From Aquipseudomonas alcaligenes (GTDB lineage: Bacteria > Pseudomonadota > Gammaproteobacteria > Pseudomonadales > Pseudomonadaceae), in the NCBI RefSeq assembly GCF_003205495.1, contig NZ_QJRX01000003.1, forward strand, positions 62,001-126,000: 64,000 bases of DNA, given 5' to 3'. The translations under genes and the position numbers were made by a program. Position 1 is the stretch's first letter. Every line of letters starts with the position of its first letter. Below, piece by piece: positions 19,895 through 28,730 of this stretch. Below the pieces are notes generated by a model that worked only from the letters and a program-made list of their open reading frames with translations, did not search any database and had not been told where the DNA came from.

Positions 19895-21412
19895 ATGTTC
19901 AGCCTGTCCTTCCCTCTGGCTCAGGGGATGCCCTGGCTCTTCGCCCTGGCGCTGTTGCTGGCAGCATGGCTGCGCGGGTTCTGGTGGCCCGCGCGCATCG
20001 CTGGCGGCCTGGGCCTGGCCCTGGTGCTGGGCGCCTGGCTGCAGGCGGCGCTGGACGGCCAGGACAACGACCGCCTGGGGCTGGCCATGCTCGGCCTGGT
20101 CGGCCTGCTGGCCTGGGTGATCATCGAGTACTCGTGGCGTTACCTGGAGGGCGAGCCCGGCCAGCGCCGCTACGTGCTGGCCCTGTTGGTCACCCTGGCC
20201 GCCGTGGCCACGGTGGTGACCAGCACCGACCTGATCCTGCTGGTGGGCGCCTGGATACTCTCCAGCCTGAGCCTGCACCAGTTGCTGACCTTCTACCGCG
20301 ACCGCCCTCAGGCGCTGGTGGTGGCGCACAAGAAATTCCTCGCCAGCCGCCTGGCCGATGTCGGCCTGATTCTCGCCGCGCTGCTGCTGATCCGCGCGAG
20401 TGGCGACAGCAATATCGCGATCATTCTGGAGAGCCTGAACACCCGCCTGCAGGCCAGCGGCCAGCTGGGCTGGGACCTGCAGCTGGCCGCGCTGCTGCTG
20501 GCCCTGGCGGTGATCCTCAAGTCGGCGCAGCTGCCGGTGCACGGCTGGCTGATCCAGGTGATGGAGGCGCCGACGCCGGTGTCGGCGCTGCTGCATGCCG
20601 GGCTGGTCAACCTCGGCGGCTTCCTGCTGCTGCGCTTCGCTCCGCTGTTCTCCGCCGCCGTGCCGGCGCAGAGCCTGCTGGTGGTGGTCGGCGGGCTGAC
20701 CGCGGTGATCGCCGCGCTGGTGATGATGACGCGCATCAGCATCAAGGTGCGCCTGGCCTGGTCGACCTGCGCGCAGATGGGCCTGATGCTGCTGGAATGC
20801 GGCCTGGGCCTGTATGAACTGGCGCTGGTGCACCTGCTCGCCCACTCGCTGTACAAGGCCCACGCCTTCCTCGCCGCTGGCGAGACCGTGGCCCAGGCAC
20901 GGCAGCACGCGCTGCAGCCCCAGGCGCCTGCGCCCGGTCTTGCTGGCCTGCTGCTGGCCCTGTTGCTGGCCGGTATGACTCTGGCACTACTGCAGGGGCT
21001 GTGGGTCTGGCTGCTGCCGTCCCAGGCGCTACCGCTGGTGGCTCTGGCCATTCTCGCCGTCGGCCTGGCGCCCTGGTGCCTGCACCGTGGCCAGGTGCTC
21101 TACGGGCTGGCGATGTTCGTCCTGCTGCTCGGCGCCTACCTGCTCTGGCACCAGGCCGCGGCCTGGATACTGCAGCAGCCGGGAAGCGCCGCATCCTGGC
21201 CGCTGAGCGCGCTGGCGCTGCTGCTGTTCCTCGGCCTCTACCTGCTGCAGGCGCTGATTCTCGCCCGCCCCCAGGGCGCCCTGGCGCGGCGCCTATATCC
21301 GCTGGCCTTCGCCGGCTTCTACCTGGATGAGCACTTCACCCGCCTCACCTTCCGCCTGTGGCCGGTCCGCGCGCCGCAGGTTTCGCCCCGCGCCACAGGA
21401 GATCGCCCATGA
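19895..21412 (+). CDS. dabB: DabB, proton-conducting subunit of inorganic carbon transporter
   Basis: 505 residues; ATG 19895 has GGAGA 8 nt upstream. A polytopic membrane protein of the NADH dehydrogenase subunit L/Mrp family (about 13 hydrophobic segments), with the proton-conducting core motif LKSAQLPVHGWLIQVMEAPT and HAGLVNLGG, followed by LLAHSLYKAHAFL. Next to a DUF2309 gene this is DabB, which couples cation flux to bicarbonate accumulation by DabA. The stop overlaps the dabA start by 4 nt (ATGA). It is not part of a Nuo or Mrp operon. Confidence 0.92.
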   Translation: MFSLSFPLAQGMPWLFALALLLAAWLRGFWWPARIAGGLGLALVLGAWLQAALDGQDNDRLGLAMLGLVGLLAWVIIEYSWRYLEGEPGQRRYVLALLVTLAAVATVVTSTDLILLVGAWILSSLSLHQLLTFYRDRPQALVVAHKKFLASRLADVGLILAALLLIRASGDSNIAIILESLNTRLQASGQLGWDLQLAALLLALAVILKSAQLPVHGWLIQVMEAPTPVSALLHAGLVNLGGFLLLRFAPLFSAAVPAQSLLVVVGGLTAVIAALVMMTRISIKVRLAWSTCAQMGLMLLECGLGLYELALVHLLAHSLYKAHAFLAAGETVAQARQHALQPQAPAPGLAGLLLALLLAGMTLALLQGLWVWLLPSQALPLVALAILAVGLAPWCLHRGQVLYGLAMFVLLLGAYLLWHQAAAWILQQPGSAASWPLSALALLLFLGLYLLQALILARPQGALARRLYPLAFAGFYLDEHFTRLTFRLWPVRAPQVSPRATGDRP

Positions 21413-23856
21413 CCGCGCACGAACACTTCCCCGGCCTCGACCGGGACGCCCTGCACGGCGCTGCCCGGCAGGCCTGTGAACGCATCGCGCCGACCTGGCC
21501 GCTGGATCGCATGATCGCCGTCAGCCCCCTGTGGGAGCGTCGCGACCTGCCCTGGCAGACCGTCGCCGCGCAGCTCTGGCAGCGCGCCGGCAGCCGCCTG
21601 AGCCTGGCCGCCGCGGACTACCGGCAAGCCTGGCAGGCCGGCCGCATCGGCGCGCGCCACCTGCAGCAGGCCCTGGCCGAGCAGGACCAGGCCTGGACAG
21701 TCGAGCAGTTGCTGACCGCCCTGGATGCCGAGCCGGAGCACACCAGCGGCCTGCCGCTGCTGGAAGACCTGGCCGACCCGGGCATCGCCCTGCCTGGCTG
21801 GCCGACACTGATCACCCAGCAGATCGGCCAGTGCTGCGCCGCCTGGTTCGACCACGAGCAGGCCGACTGGCGCCCGGATGCCGGCGTCGGGCTGTACCAG
21901 GCCTGGCGCAGCAGCATGCTGGCGGATCGCGGGCTCAGCGTGCTCAGTGCCTGTGCCGACCTGCACGGGCGCATCAGCGAACTGCCGCTGCAGCCGCAGG
22001 CGGCGCTGGAAGCGGCGGTGCAGCGCCTGGGCCTGGCCCGTGATGACTGGGAGCCCTGGTTCGACTGCCTGCTGCTGCGCAGCCTGGGCTGGGCCTCCTG
22101 GTGCGCCTACCGGCGCTGGCAGGCACGCCTGCAGGGCGGCGACGACCAGACCCTGGTGGAACTGCTGGCCATTCGCGCGGCCTGGGAATGGCTGGTGGAT
22201 GACCGCCAGCGCGATGCGCAGAGCCGCTGGCAGCGTTGGCGCACGGCCTGGCAGGCCGGCCTGCAGCAATCACCCTCGGCCACCTGGCAGGCCCTGCAGC
22301 TGTGGCAGCGGGCCGATGAGCTGGCCTGGCAGGAACAACTGCAGCGCCGGCTCGGCCAGGCGCCTGCGGCCACCCCGGCGCAGGTGCCGCTGGCCAAACT
22401 GTTCTTCTGCATCGATGTGCGTTCCGAGCCGCTGCGCCGGGCCCTGGAGCAGGTCTGCCCGGAACTCGAGACCGGCGGCTTCGCCGGCTTCTTCGGCCTG
22501 CCCATCGCCTACACGCCGCTGGGCACCTGCGCTACCCGCCCGCAGCTGCCGGGCCTGCTGGCGCCGCAGCTGCAGGTCAGCGACAGCAGCGGCGACGCCG
22601 CGCAGGACCGGCAACTCGCTCAGGTGCGCCAGCAGCGACTGGCGCGCCAGGGTCGCTGGCGCCTGTTCGAGCGCCTGCCGGCCTCCACCTTCAGCCTGGT
22701 CGAGAGCATCGGCCTGGGCTATGCCGGCACCCTGGTCGGGCGCACCAGCGGTTTGCTCGGCGGCACGCCGGAGGTCCACCGCAGCGCCTGGCGCGATGCC
22801 GAGTGGCAACGCCTGAGCCCGCAATTGCCGACCATGAGCCTGGCGCAGAAGGCCGAGCTGGCCACGCGCATCCTCCAGGCCATGGGCCTCAGCGGCCAAG
22901 TGCCGGAATTGCTGGTGCTGATCGGCCATGGCAGCCAGAGTGCCAACAACCCCCAGGCGGCTGGCCTCGATTGCGGCGCCTGCTGCGGGCAGAGCGGCGA
23001 GGTCAATGCGCGCCTGCTGGCCAGCCTGCTCAACGACGCTGAAGTGAGGGCCGAGCTGCGCAGCCGCGGGCATGAGCTGCCGGCGCACTGCCAGGTGCTG
23101 GCCGGCCTGCACAACACCAGCACCGACGAGGTGCGGATTTTCGGCCAGCAGAATCTGCCGGCCGCCCTGCAGCCCGCCTGGCAGCGCCTGCGCCAGGCCC
23201 TCGACCAGGCCACCGTGCGGGTGCGCCAGGAGCGTGCCGATGCGCTGGGCCTGGCGGCGGCGCGCGAGCAGCCGGGCAAGCTGCTCGACCTGCTGCGCCG
23301 GCGCGCCCGCGACTGGGCGCAGACCCGCCCCGAATGGGGCCTGGCCGGCAACGCCGCGTTCATCGCCGCGCCGCGTGCGCGCACCCGTGACGTCGACCTG
23401 CAGGGCCGCGCCTTCCTGCACGACTACGACTGGCGCCAGGACCGCGAGGGCAGAGTGCTGGAGCTGATCATGACCGCGCCCATGGTGGTGGCGCACTGGA
23501 TCAACCTGCAGTACTTCACCTCCACCACCGACAACCTGCGTTTCGGCAGTGGCAACAAGCTGCTGCACAACGTGGTGGGCGGCCATATCGGCGTGTTCGA
23601 GGGCAACGGCGGCGATTTGCGCATCGGCCTGGCCCGCCAGTCGCTGCACGACGGGCAGCAGTGGCTACACCGGCCGCTGCGCCTGCACGTGGTCATCGAA
23701 GCGCCGCAGGCGATGATCGACCGGGTGATCGAGGCCCACACGGTGGTCCGCGACCTGGTGCAGCACGGCTGGCTGCACCTGCTGCGCCTGGACGGCCAGC
23801 CGGCGCGCCTGGAGCGGCGCACCGCCAGCGGCTGGCAAGCCCTGCCGGACGCCTGA
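21409..23856 (+). CDS. dabA: DabA, carbonic-anhydrase-like subunit of inorganic carbon transporter (DUF2309)
   Basis: 815 residues. DabA is a cytoplasmic, membrane-associated zinc protein that hydrates CO2 vectorially. The four zinc-site residues are visible as Cys334 and Asp336 (FFCIDVRSEPLRRAL), His507 (LIGHGSQSANNP) and Cys522 (LDCGACCGQ). Their spacing (C-x-D, +173 to His, +15 to Cys) equals that described for Halothiobacillus DabA, so the site is intact. It is translationally coupled to dabB. In a heterotroph the system likely supplies bicarbonate for carboxylases at low CO2. Confidence 0.93.
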   Translation: MTAHEHFPGLDRDALHGAARQACERIAPTWPLDRMIAVSPLWERRDLPWQTVAAQLWQRAGSRLSLAAADYRQAWQAGRIGARHLQQALAEQDQAWTVEQLLTALDAEPEHTSGLPLLEDLADPGIALPGWPTLITQQIGQCCAAWFDHEQADWRPDAGVGLYQAWRSSMLADRGLSVLSACADLHGRISELPLQPQAALEAAVQRLGLARDDWEPWFDCLLLRSLGWASWCAYRRWQARLQGGDDQTLVELLAIRAAWEWLVDDRQRDAQSRWQRWRTAWQAGLQQSPSATWQALQLWQRADELAWQEQLQRRLGQAPAATPAQVPLAKLFFCIDVRSEPLRRALEQVCPELETGGFAGFFGLPIAYTPLGTCATRPQLPGLLAPQLQVSDSSGDAAQDRQLAQVRQQRLARQGRWRLFERLPASTFSLVESIGLGYAGTLVGRTSGLLGGTPEVHRSAWRDAEWQRLSPQLPTMSLAQKAELATRILQAMGLSGQVPELLVLIGHGSQSANNPQAAGLDCGACCGQSGEVNARLLASLLNDAEVRAELRSRGHELPAHCQVLAGLHNTSTDEVRIFGQQNLPAALQPAWQRLRQALDQATVRVRQERADALGLAAAREQPGKLLDLLRRRARDWAQTRPEWGLAGNAAFIAAPRARTRDVDLQGRAFLHDYDWRQDREGRVLELIMTAPMVVAHWINLQYFTSTTDNLRFGSGNKLLHNVVGGHIGVFEGNGGDLRIGLARQSLHDGQQWLHRPLRLHVVIEAPQAMIDRVIEAHTVVRDLVQHGWLHLLRLDGQPARLERRTASGWQALPDA

Positions 23857-23860
23857 AAAC

Positions 23861-23893
23861 GCCGAGGCCGCGTTCGGATGACGCGGCCTCGGC
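23861..23893. terminator. hairpin between convergent dabA and cysD
   Basis: 13-bp perfect arms (23861-23873, 23881-23893) and a 7-nt loop, without a T-run. Likely blocks convergent transcription; terminator call is tentative. Confidence 0.6.
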
Positions 23894-23916
23894 TGTGGCA
23901 ACAGGCGCTGGAGTGG

Positions 23917-24852
23917 CTAGAAGTAACCCTCGATTTTCTTCTTCTCCATCGAGCCTTCCTGGTCATGGTCGATGACCCGCCCCTGGCGCTCGGACGTGCG
24001 GGTCAGCAGCATCTCCTGGATGATCTCCGGCAGCGATTGCGCCTGCGACTCCACCGCACCGGTCAGCGGGTAGCAGCCGAGGGTGCGGAAACGTACCCAG
24101 CGCGTCTGGATGCCGGCGCGCTGCTCGGGCGTGAGGTGCTCCAGCAGCCGCTCGTCGTCCACGCAGATCAATGTGCCGTGCAGCTCCACCACCGGGCGCG
24201 GCGCCGCGCGGTAGAGGTCGACGATCTCGATGTTCTCCAGGTGGATGTACTGCCAGATATCCAGCTCGGTCCAGTTCGACAGCGGGAACACCCGCAGGCT
24301 TTCGCCGGCGTTGATCCGGGTGTTGTACAACTGCCACAGCTCGGGGCGCTGCTGCTTGGGGTCCCAGCGCTGGTGCGGATCGCGGAAGGAGCACACACGC
24401 TCCTTGGCCCGCGACTTTTCCTCGTCGCGCCGGGCGCCACCGAAGCAGGCGTCGAAACCGTACTGCGCCAGCGCCTGCTTGAGCGCCTCGGTCTTCATGA
24501 TGTCGGTGTACTTGGCCGAGCCCACGGAGAACGGCGTGATGTTCAGCCGCGCGCCGTCGGGGTTGATGTGCACGCGCATGTCCAGGCCCAGGCGCGCGGC
24601 CAGGCGGTCGCGGAACCGGCCCATCTCGTGGAATTCCCAGCCGGTGTCGACATGCAGCAGCGGAAACGGCAGCGGGCCGGGAAAGAACGCCTTGCGCGCC
24701 AGGTGCAGCAGCACGGTGGAGTCCTTGCCGATCGAATAGAACAGGCAGGGGTTGCGCATCACCGCCACCACCTCGCGCAGGATGTGGATGGCCTCGGCCT
24801 CGAGGGCACGCAGGTGGGTCAGACGGGAAACGCTGGGGGCGAAGGCATTCAT
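23917..24852 (-). CDS. CysD-like sulfate adenylyltransferase small subunit, orphan copy
   Basis: 311 residues; the ATG at 24852 overlaps the stop of the upstream gene (ATGA). It has the ATP-pyrophosphatase PP-loop [69 protein letters not shown] and the C-terminal [15 protein letters not shown], all as in CysD, which adenylates sulfate to APS together with the GTPase CysN. No cysN or cysC is adjacent. The sequence differs from the canonical pseudomonad CysD (as I recall it) in many positions, so it is probably a paralogue. It may use CysN encoded elsewhere or have another nucleotidyl-transfer role. Confidence 0.85.
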   Translation of the reverse strand: MNAFAPSVSRLTHLRALEAEAIHILREVVAVMRNPCLFYSIGKDSTVLLHLARKAFFPGPLPFPLLHVDTGWEFHEMGRFRDRLAARLGLDMRVHINPDGARLNITPFSVGSAKYTDIMKTEALKQALAQYGFDACFGGARRDEEKSRAKERVCSFRDPHQRWDPKQQRPELWQLYNTRINAGESLRVFPLSNWTELDIWQYIHLENIEIVDLYRAAPRPVVELHGTLICVDDERLLEHLTPEQRAGIQTRWVRFRTLGCYPLTGAVESQAQSLPEIIQEMLLTRTSERQGRVIDHDQEGSMEKKKIEGYF

Positions 24853-25706
24853 GGATTGCATTGCTCGCAGTGGCCGGCACTGGCCAGTTGGCTGACGGGG
24901 CGGCGTTCCTCGTGCTGGCAGGCCGGGCAGGCCCAGATGTGCGCCGCCGCCAGCGGCGTGCCCAGGCCACAGTCGGCACAGAGCAGGCCGGGCTCGCTGC
25001 GCACCACGGCAAAACCAGGGGCCGCGCAATGCGGACAGAGACTGGCCAGACGTTGCGCCAACTGCGTAGCCGCCTCACGGATCACTGCCTGGCGCAGGGG
25101 GTTGAGGTGGGCACGCATATCGGTTTCCAGCCAGACGCTCGGCTCGCGCGCCAGCAACCATTCCAGCTGCCCGAGCAACCAATCGCGCTGGCGAATGCCC
25201 TTGCGGAACCAGGCCTCGCCGGGGCGCCCGAGGATCAGCGCATGCTCGGGAAAGCGCGCACGCTGCATGAAGGCCTCGGCGGCCTGCAGGCTGTCGACCT
25301 CGGCCTGGGCGTAGTTGGTCGCCCCCGAGCCGGCCAGGGCGAACACCGGGTACTGCAGCTGGGCATCCCACAGGCAGAGGATCTCGTAGTCCCAGGGCAT
25401 CCAGCCCAGGTGCGGGTCGCGGGCGAAGCTGCCCTCGCTGCCCAGGCCGTAGCGCATTCCGCTCAGCGAGCAGGCCAGCCTGGCCTTGGCCAGCGCCGTG
25501 TCATGGGCGCTGCCGCTGCGCGGCACCTCGCGGCTGAAGGTGCCGAAGTGGTCGGTGTCGTAGCTGCTGACCGCTTCGATGGCGAAGCCCAGCGGTGCCA
25601 GCGCCTCGACCACCAGGCGGGTCTTGTCATGGCAGGTGAGGAAGGCGACACACCGCGCCAGGGACTGGGCGGCATGATGCCCATGGGGGGCAAGAGCGGC
25701 AGACAT
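24849..25706 (-). CDS. zinc-ribbon protein of unknown function (DUF6671-like) coupled to cysD
   Basis: 285 residues from the ATG at 25706 (AGGA upstream); a GTG at 25745 is an alternative. The N-terminal part ([53 protein letters not shown]) matches from memory the uncharacterised DUF6671 family. The C-terminus carries two cysteine pairs (CPHC, CADC) then CPAC and CEQC, giving two predicted zinc ribbons. Its stop overlaps the CysD-like start, so the two proteins are made together. No catalytic function known; the family name is a recollection, not a search result. Confidence 0.65.
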   Translation of the reverse strand: MSAALAPHGHHAAQSLARCVAFLTCHDKTRLVVEALAPLGFAIEAVSSYDTDHFGTFSREVPRSGSAHDTALAKARLACSLSGMRYGLGSEGSFARDPHLGWMPWDYEILCLWDAQLQYPVFALAGSGATNYAQAEVDSLQAAEAFMQRARFPEHALILGRPGEAWFRKGIRQRDWLLGQLEWLLAREPSVWLETDMRAHLNPLRQAVIREAATQLAQRLASLCPHCAAPGFAVVRSEPGLLCADCGLGTPLAAAHIWACPACQHEERRPVSQLASAGHCEQCNP

Positions 25707-25756
25707 GGCGATGATTCCTGCTGAGGGAGACGCAGGCATTTTCACCAGCCGAAGCT

Positions 25757-25804
25757 ATAGTCAAAAATAGATTATCAATTACAAAACCATCGCTTATTGA
25801 CTAT
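25757..25804. promoter_or_regulatory. inverted repeat at LysR start, possible autoregulatory operator
   Basis: ATAGTCAA (25757-25764) and TTGACTAT (25797-25804) are perfect inverted repeats 32 bp apart in an AT-rich divergent intergenic region; the right arm overlaps the ATG of the LysR gene. Confidence 0.5.
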
Positions 25805-26726
25805 GAAAAGACCGCGCTTTCACACCCGCCAGACCACCTTTCGCCAACTGGAAACCTTCCTCGCCGTGGCCGAGCGCCTCAGCGTGACGGAGGCGGCGCG
25901 CGCCCTGCACCTGGCCCAGCCCTCGGTGTCGACGCAGATCACCAAGCTGGAGCAGGCCCTGGGCATGAACCTGTTCGAGCAGCTGGGCAAGCGCCTGCAC
26001 CTGACCGATGCCGGACGCGAGGTGCAGGCCGGGGCAAGGGAGATCTTCGATGCCCTCGATCATCTGGAGATGCGCCTGGCCCAGCTCAATGGCCTGACCG
26101 CCGGACAGCTGCGCCTCGGCGCGGTGACCACCGCCAAGTACCTGGTGCCGCGCCTGCTCGGCCCGTTCTGCCGGCAGTACCCGCAGGTCGAGGTGGAGCT
26201 GAACATCGCCAACCGCTCGGAAGTGATCCGCCGCCTGGAGGACAACCGCGACGACCTCTATGTATTCAGCCAGCCGCCGCGGCACCTGGACCTGGACGTG
26301 GTGCCCTTGGCCGACAACCCGCTGGTGGTGATCGCCCCGGCCGGGCATCGCCTCGCCGGCCAGTGCCTGCGCTGGGAGCAACTGGCGGCGGAACCCTTCC
26401 TCAGCCGCGAACCGGGCTCCGGCACGCGCCTGGCCATCGAGGAGCACTTCGCCCGCTTTGGCTGGAGCCTCAGGCCGCAGATGACCATCGAGAGCAACGA
26501 GGCGATCAAGGAGTCGGTCGCCGCCGGCCTGGGCATCGCCATCCTGTCGCGGCACACGCTGATCCACACCGCGCCGGGCAATCTGGTGGAGCTGGATGTG
26601 GAAGGCTTCCCCATTCCTAACCGCTGGTACCTGGTGCGCTGGCGCACCAAGAATCCATCGCCGGCCGCGCTGGCCTTCAGCCGTTTCGCCGAGATACCGC
26701 TGGAGACCCCGACGCTGCCGGCTTGA
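25803..26726 (+). CDS. LysR family regulator, CbbR-like
   Basis: 307 residues: helix-turn-helix TTFRQLETFLAVAERLSVTE, AARALHLAQPSVSTQITKLE, then a substrate-binding domain with GAVTTAKYLVPRLLGPF. This type resembles CbbR, the activator of Calvin cycle operons, but no RuBisCO genes are in the window. It is divergent from the zinc-ribbon/cysD pair, which it probably regulates, and lies on the opposite side of the dab genes, so inorganic carbon status could be a shared input. Domain assignment firm; the CbbR relationship moderate. Confidence 0.8.
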   Translation: MKRPRFHTRQTTFRQLETFLAVAERLSVTEAARALHLAQPSVSTQITKLEQALGMNLFEQLGKRLHLTDAGREVQAGAREIFDALDHLEMRLAQLNGLTAGQLRLGAVTTAKYLVPRLLGPFCRQYPQVEVELNIANRSEVIRRLEDNRDDLYVFSQPPRHLDLDVVPLADNPLVVIAPAGHRLAGQCLRWEQLAAEPFLSREPGSGTRLAIEEHFARFGWSLRPQMTIESNEAIKESVAAGLGIAILSRHTLIHTAPGNLVELDVEGFPIPNRWYLVRWRTKNPSPAALAFSRFAEIPLETPTLPA

Positions 26727-26731
26727 GCCTC

Positions 26732-27676
26732 TCAGTCCAGGCGCTGGCTGGCGCGACTCAGACGGTCGTGCACCGCGGCCCAGGCGTCCTGCAGCGGCGG
26801 TAGCTGGATATACAGGCGCTCCAGGCCCAACGCATCGAGCTGGTAGAGCGCGGCATACAGGCGTGCGGCATAGGCCTGCGGCTCATCGCCCAGGTCCAGG
26901 GCCGGCCCCTGGCTGGGCTGCGCGCGCCCACACCAGAGCCAGCCGCAGCGCGGCGAGGCAAGGGCCTCGGCAGGTGCCTTCACGAAGGCCAGGGTCGTGG
27001 TGCTGGGCGCGTAGTGGCGATGGTGCTGGCCGGGCGCGCGCACGGCGCCGGCCTTGCCTTCCAGCGGCTCGCCAAGCAACGCCTCCAGCCGATCCTGGCC
27101 GAGCATGCCGCGGCGCAGCAGGCGCGGGCTGTCGCCCGGCAACAGGCTGACGATGCTCGACTCGAGGCCCACCTGGCAGGGACCGCCGTCGAGAATCCAC
27201 AGGTCGCTGCCGGCGAACTGCTGCGCCACATGCTCGGCGCTGGTCGGGCTGATCGACATGTAGCGGTTGGCCGAGGGCGCCACCAGGCCTCCACCGAAGG
27301 CCGCGAGCAGCGCCTGCGCGCTCGGGTGCGCCGGCACGCGCAGGGCCACGCTGTCCTGGCCGGCGGTGACGCTGCGCGAGACTTCGTCACGGGCCGGCAG
27401 CACCAGGGTCAGCGGCCCCGGCCAGCAGGCGTCCATCAGCCGTCGCGCGGCCGGTGGAACCTCGGCGGCCCACTGGCCGACCTGCTCGGCGCTGGCCAGG
27501 TGCACGATCAGCGGGTTGCTGCTCGGCCGCCCCTTCAGGGCGAAGACCTGCTCCACCGCCGCCGGCTGGCAGGCATCGGCGGCCAGGCCGTAGACGGTTT
27601 CCGTGGGCATGGCGACGAGGCTGCCGCCGCGCAGGCGGGTGGCGCACTGTTGAATATCGGTGGTGATCAGGGGCAT
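26732..27676 (-). CDS. L-threonylcarbamoyladenylate synthase, Sua5 type
   Basis: 314 residues: an N-terminal YrdC domain (LVAMPTETVYGLAADA, FALKGRPSSNPLIVHL, WPGPLTLVLPA, VALRVPAHP, VAPSANRYMSISPT) and a C-terminal Sua5 domain after a linker (GQHHRHYAPSTTTLAFV). The enzyme condenses threonine, bicarbonate and ATP to threonylcarbamoyl-AMP for t6A37 in tRNA. The use of bicarbonate as substrate makes its position beside dabAB suggestive. Pseudomonads usually also have a short TsaC, so this may be a second copy. Convergent with the LysR gene, 5 nt apart. Confidence 0.9.
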   Translation of the reverse strand: MPLITTDIQQCATRLRGGSLVAMPTETVYGLAADACQPAAVEQVFALKGRPSSNPLIVHLASAEQVGQWAAEVPPAARRLMDACWPGPLTLVLPARDEVSRSVTAGQDSVALRVPAHPSAQALLAAFGGGLVAPSANRYMSISPTSAEHVAQQFAGSDLWILDGGPCQVGLESSIVSLLPGDSPRLLRRGMLGQDRLEALLGEPLEGKAGAVRAPGQHHRHYAPSTTTLAFVKAPAEALASPRCGWLWCGRAQPSQGPALDLGDEPQAYAARLYAALYQLDALGLERLYIQLPPLQDAWAAVHDRLSRASQRLD

Positions 27677-28142
27677 GGCGGGTTATGTGCGGGGCTGCTG
27701 TCAGTTGCTGCGACCATAGCGCCTGGCGGCTCGATCATCCATAGCGAGGTTCGGGTAGACACAGAGAAAGTAGCGGGCGCTGATTGATCTATGCCCCGGC
27801 GACAAGTGACAGAGCCTTGCGGGAGAAAACTGCCTGGGGTCGGTTGATGTTGCCCAGGTTCCGAGCGTTGTCGTACACACTCAGGCTTCGTCAGCTTCAA
27901 GGCTGGCAACTTATCATGCCGTTGCTCCTGGCTTCGGTAGCCTCTGGACTCCACCCCAAGTCTCATTGAGGGGCCTGGAATGGATTTCTGTTTAACGAAT
28001 CAAGTCCGGTCTCTTATTCTCGCTTTCATGAGTGGAGCTGCATCATTGGGCCTGAAAGGCCATTCATATCGATCTGCCCCGCTGCAATCGCCAGGCCGCC
28101 TGGTGTAGGGTAGCCAGCCTGCCCGAACCTCCCGGAGAGCAC
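27677..28142. other. 466-nt intergenic region upstream of pncC
   Basis: No gene recognised on either strand; composition is less GC-rich than the neighbours. Short open frames (for example 27784-27969) lack ribosome binding sites and familiar motifs. It should contain the promoters of pncC and the Sua5-type gene. Likely a junction scar of the dab block. Confidence 0.5.
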
Positions 28143-28643
28143 ATGGACTCCATCACGTCGTTGGCCGAGCAGCTGGGGGCTCGGCTCAAGGCCCTGAGCG
28201 CCCAGGTCAGCACCGCCGAGTCCTGTACCGGCGGCGGCATCGCCGAGGCCATCACCCGCATCGCGGGTAGCTCGGCCTGGTTCGAGGCCGGCTACGTCAC
28301 CTATTCCAATGCCCAGAAGACTGCCCAGCTCGGCGTGCCCGCGCAGCTGTTCCCGCGTGTCGGTGCGGTCAGTCGCGAAGTGGTGGAGGCCATGGTCGCC
28401 GGTGCCCGACGCCACAGCGGCGCGCGCTTCGCCGTGGCGGTCAGCGGCATCGCCGGCCCCGACGGCGGCTCGGCGGAAAAGCCGGTGGGCACGGTGTGGC
28501 TGGCCTGGGCCGACGGCGAGCGCAGCTTCGCCGAGCGCTGCCAGTTCGCCGGGGACCGCGAGGCGGTGCGCCGGCAGACGGTCGAACGGGCGCTGCAGGG
28601 CTTGCTCCGACTGGCGGCAGGAGAAAATCCGGTTCAGGGGTAG
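28143..28643 (+). CDS. pncC: nicotinamide-nucleotide amidohydrolase PncC (CinA C-terminal type)
   Basis: 166 residues. It deamidates nicotinamide mononucleotide to nicotinate mononucleotide in NAD recycling. Signatures are VSTAESCTGGGIAEAITR with the catalytic Ser and Cys, SSAWFEAGYVTYSNAQK, and AVSGIAGPDGGSAEKPVGTVW. It is the stand-alone C-terminal domain without the CinA N-terminal MoCF-like part. Ribosome binding site GGAGAG precedes. It lies directly upstream of recA, as in other pseudomonads. Confidence 0.92.
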   Translation: MDSITSLAEQLGARLKALSAQVSTAESCTGGGIAEAITRIAGSSAWFEAGYVTYSNAQKTAQLGVPAQLFPRVGAVSREVVEAMVAGARRHSGARFAVAVSGIAGPDGGSAEKPVGTVWLAWADGERSFAERCQFAGDREAVRRQTVERALQGLLRLAAGENPVQG

Positions 28644-28652
28644 GCGAGCGAT

Positions 28653-28686
28653 TTGCCTTATGGAATACTACTGTCTACTTATACAG
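28653..28686 (+). promoter_or_regulatory. recA promoter with LexA box
   Basis: The SOS box CTGT-CTACTTAT-ACAG is at 28671-28686, an exact CTGT-N8-ACAG match. A -35-like TTGCCT (28653-28658) lies 17 bp before a weak -10-like TACTTA (28676-28681), so LexA would cover the -10 region. Start codon 28731 follows 45 nt downstream. Confidence 0.85.
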
Positions 28687-28730
28687 TTGTTGGCGAGCGT
28701 ACGGCTCCCTTTGATCACGTGAGGATGGAA

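Noticed and set aside
25803-26726. Calvin-cycle locus because of the CbbR-like regulator
   Set aside because: No RuBisCO or phosphoribulokinase gene anywhere in the window.
27784-27969. Possible 61-residue gene upstream of pncC
   Set aside because: No ribosome binding site, no recognisable motif; region looks noncoding.
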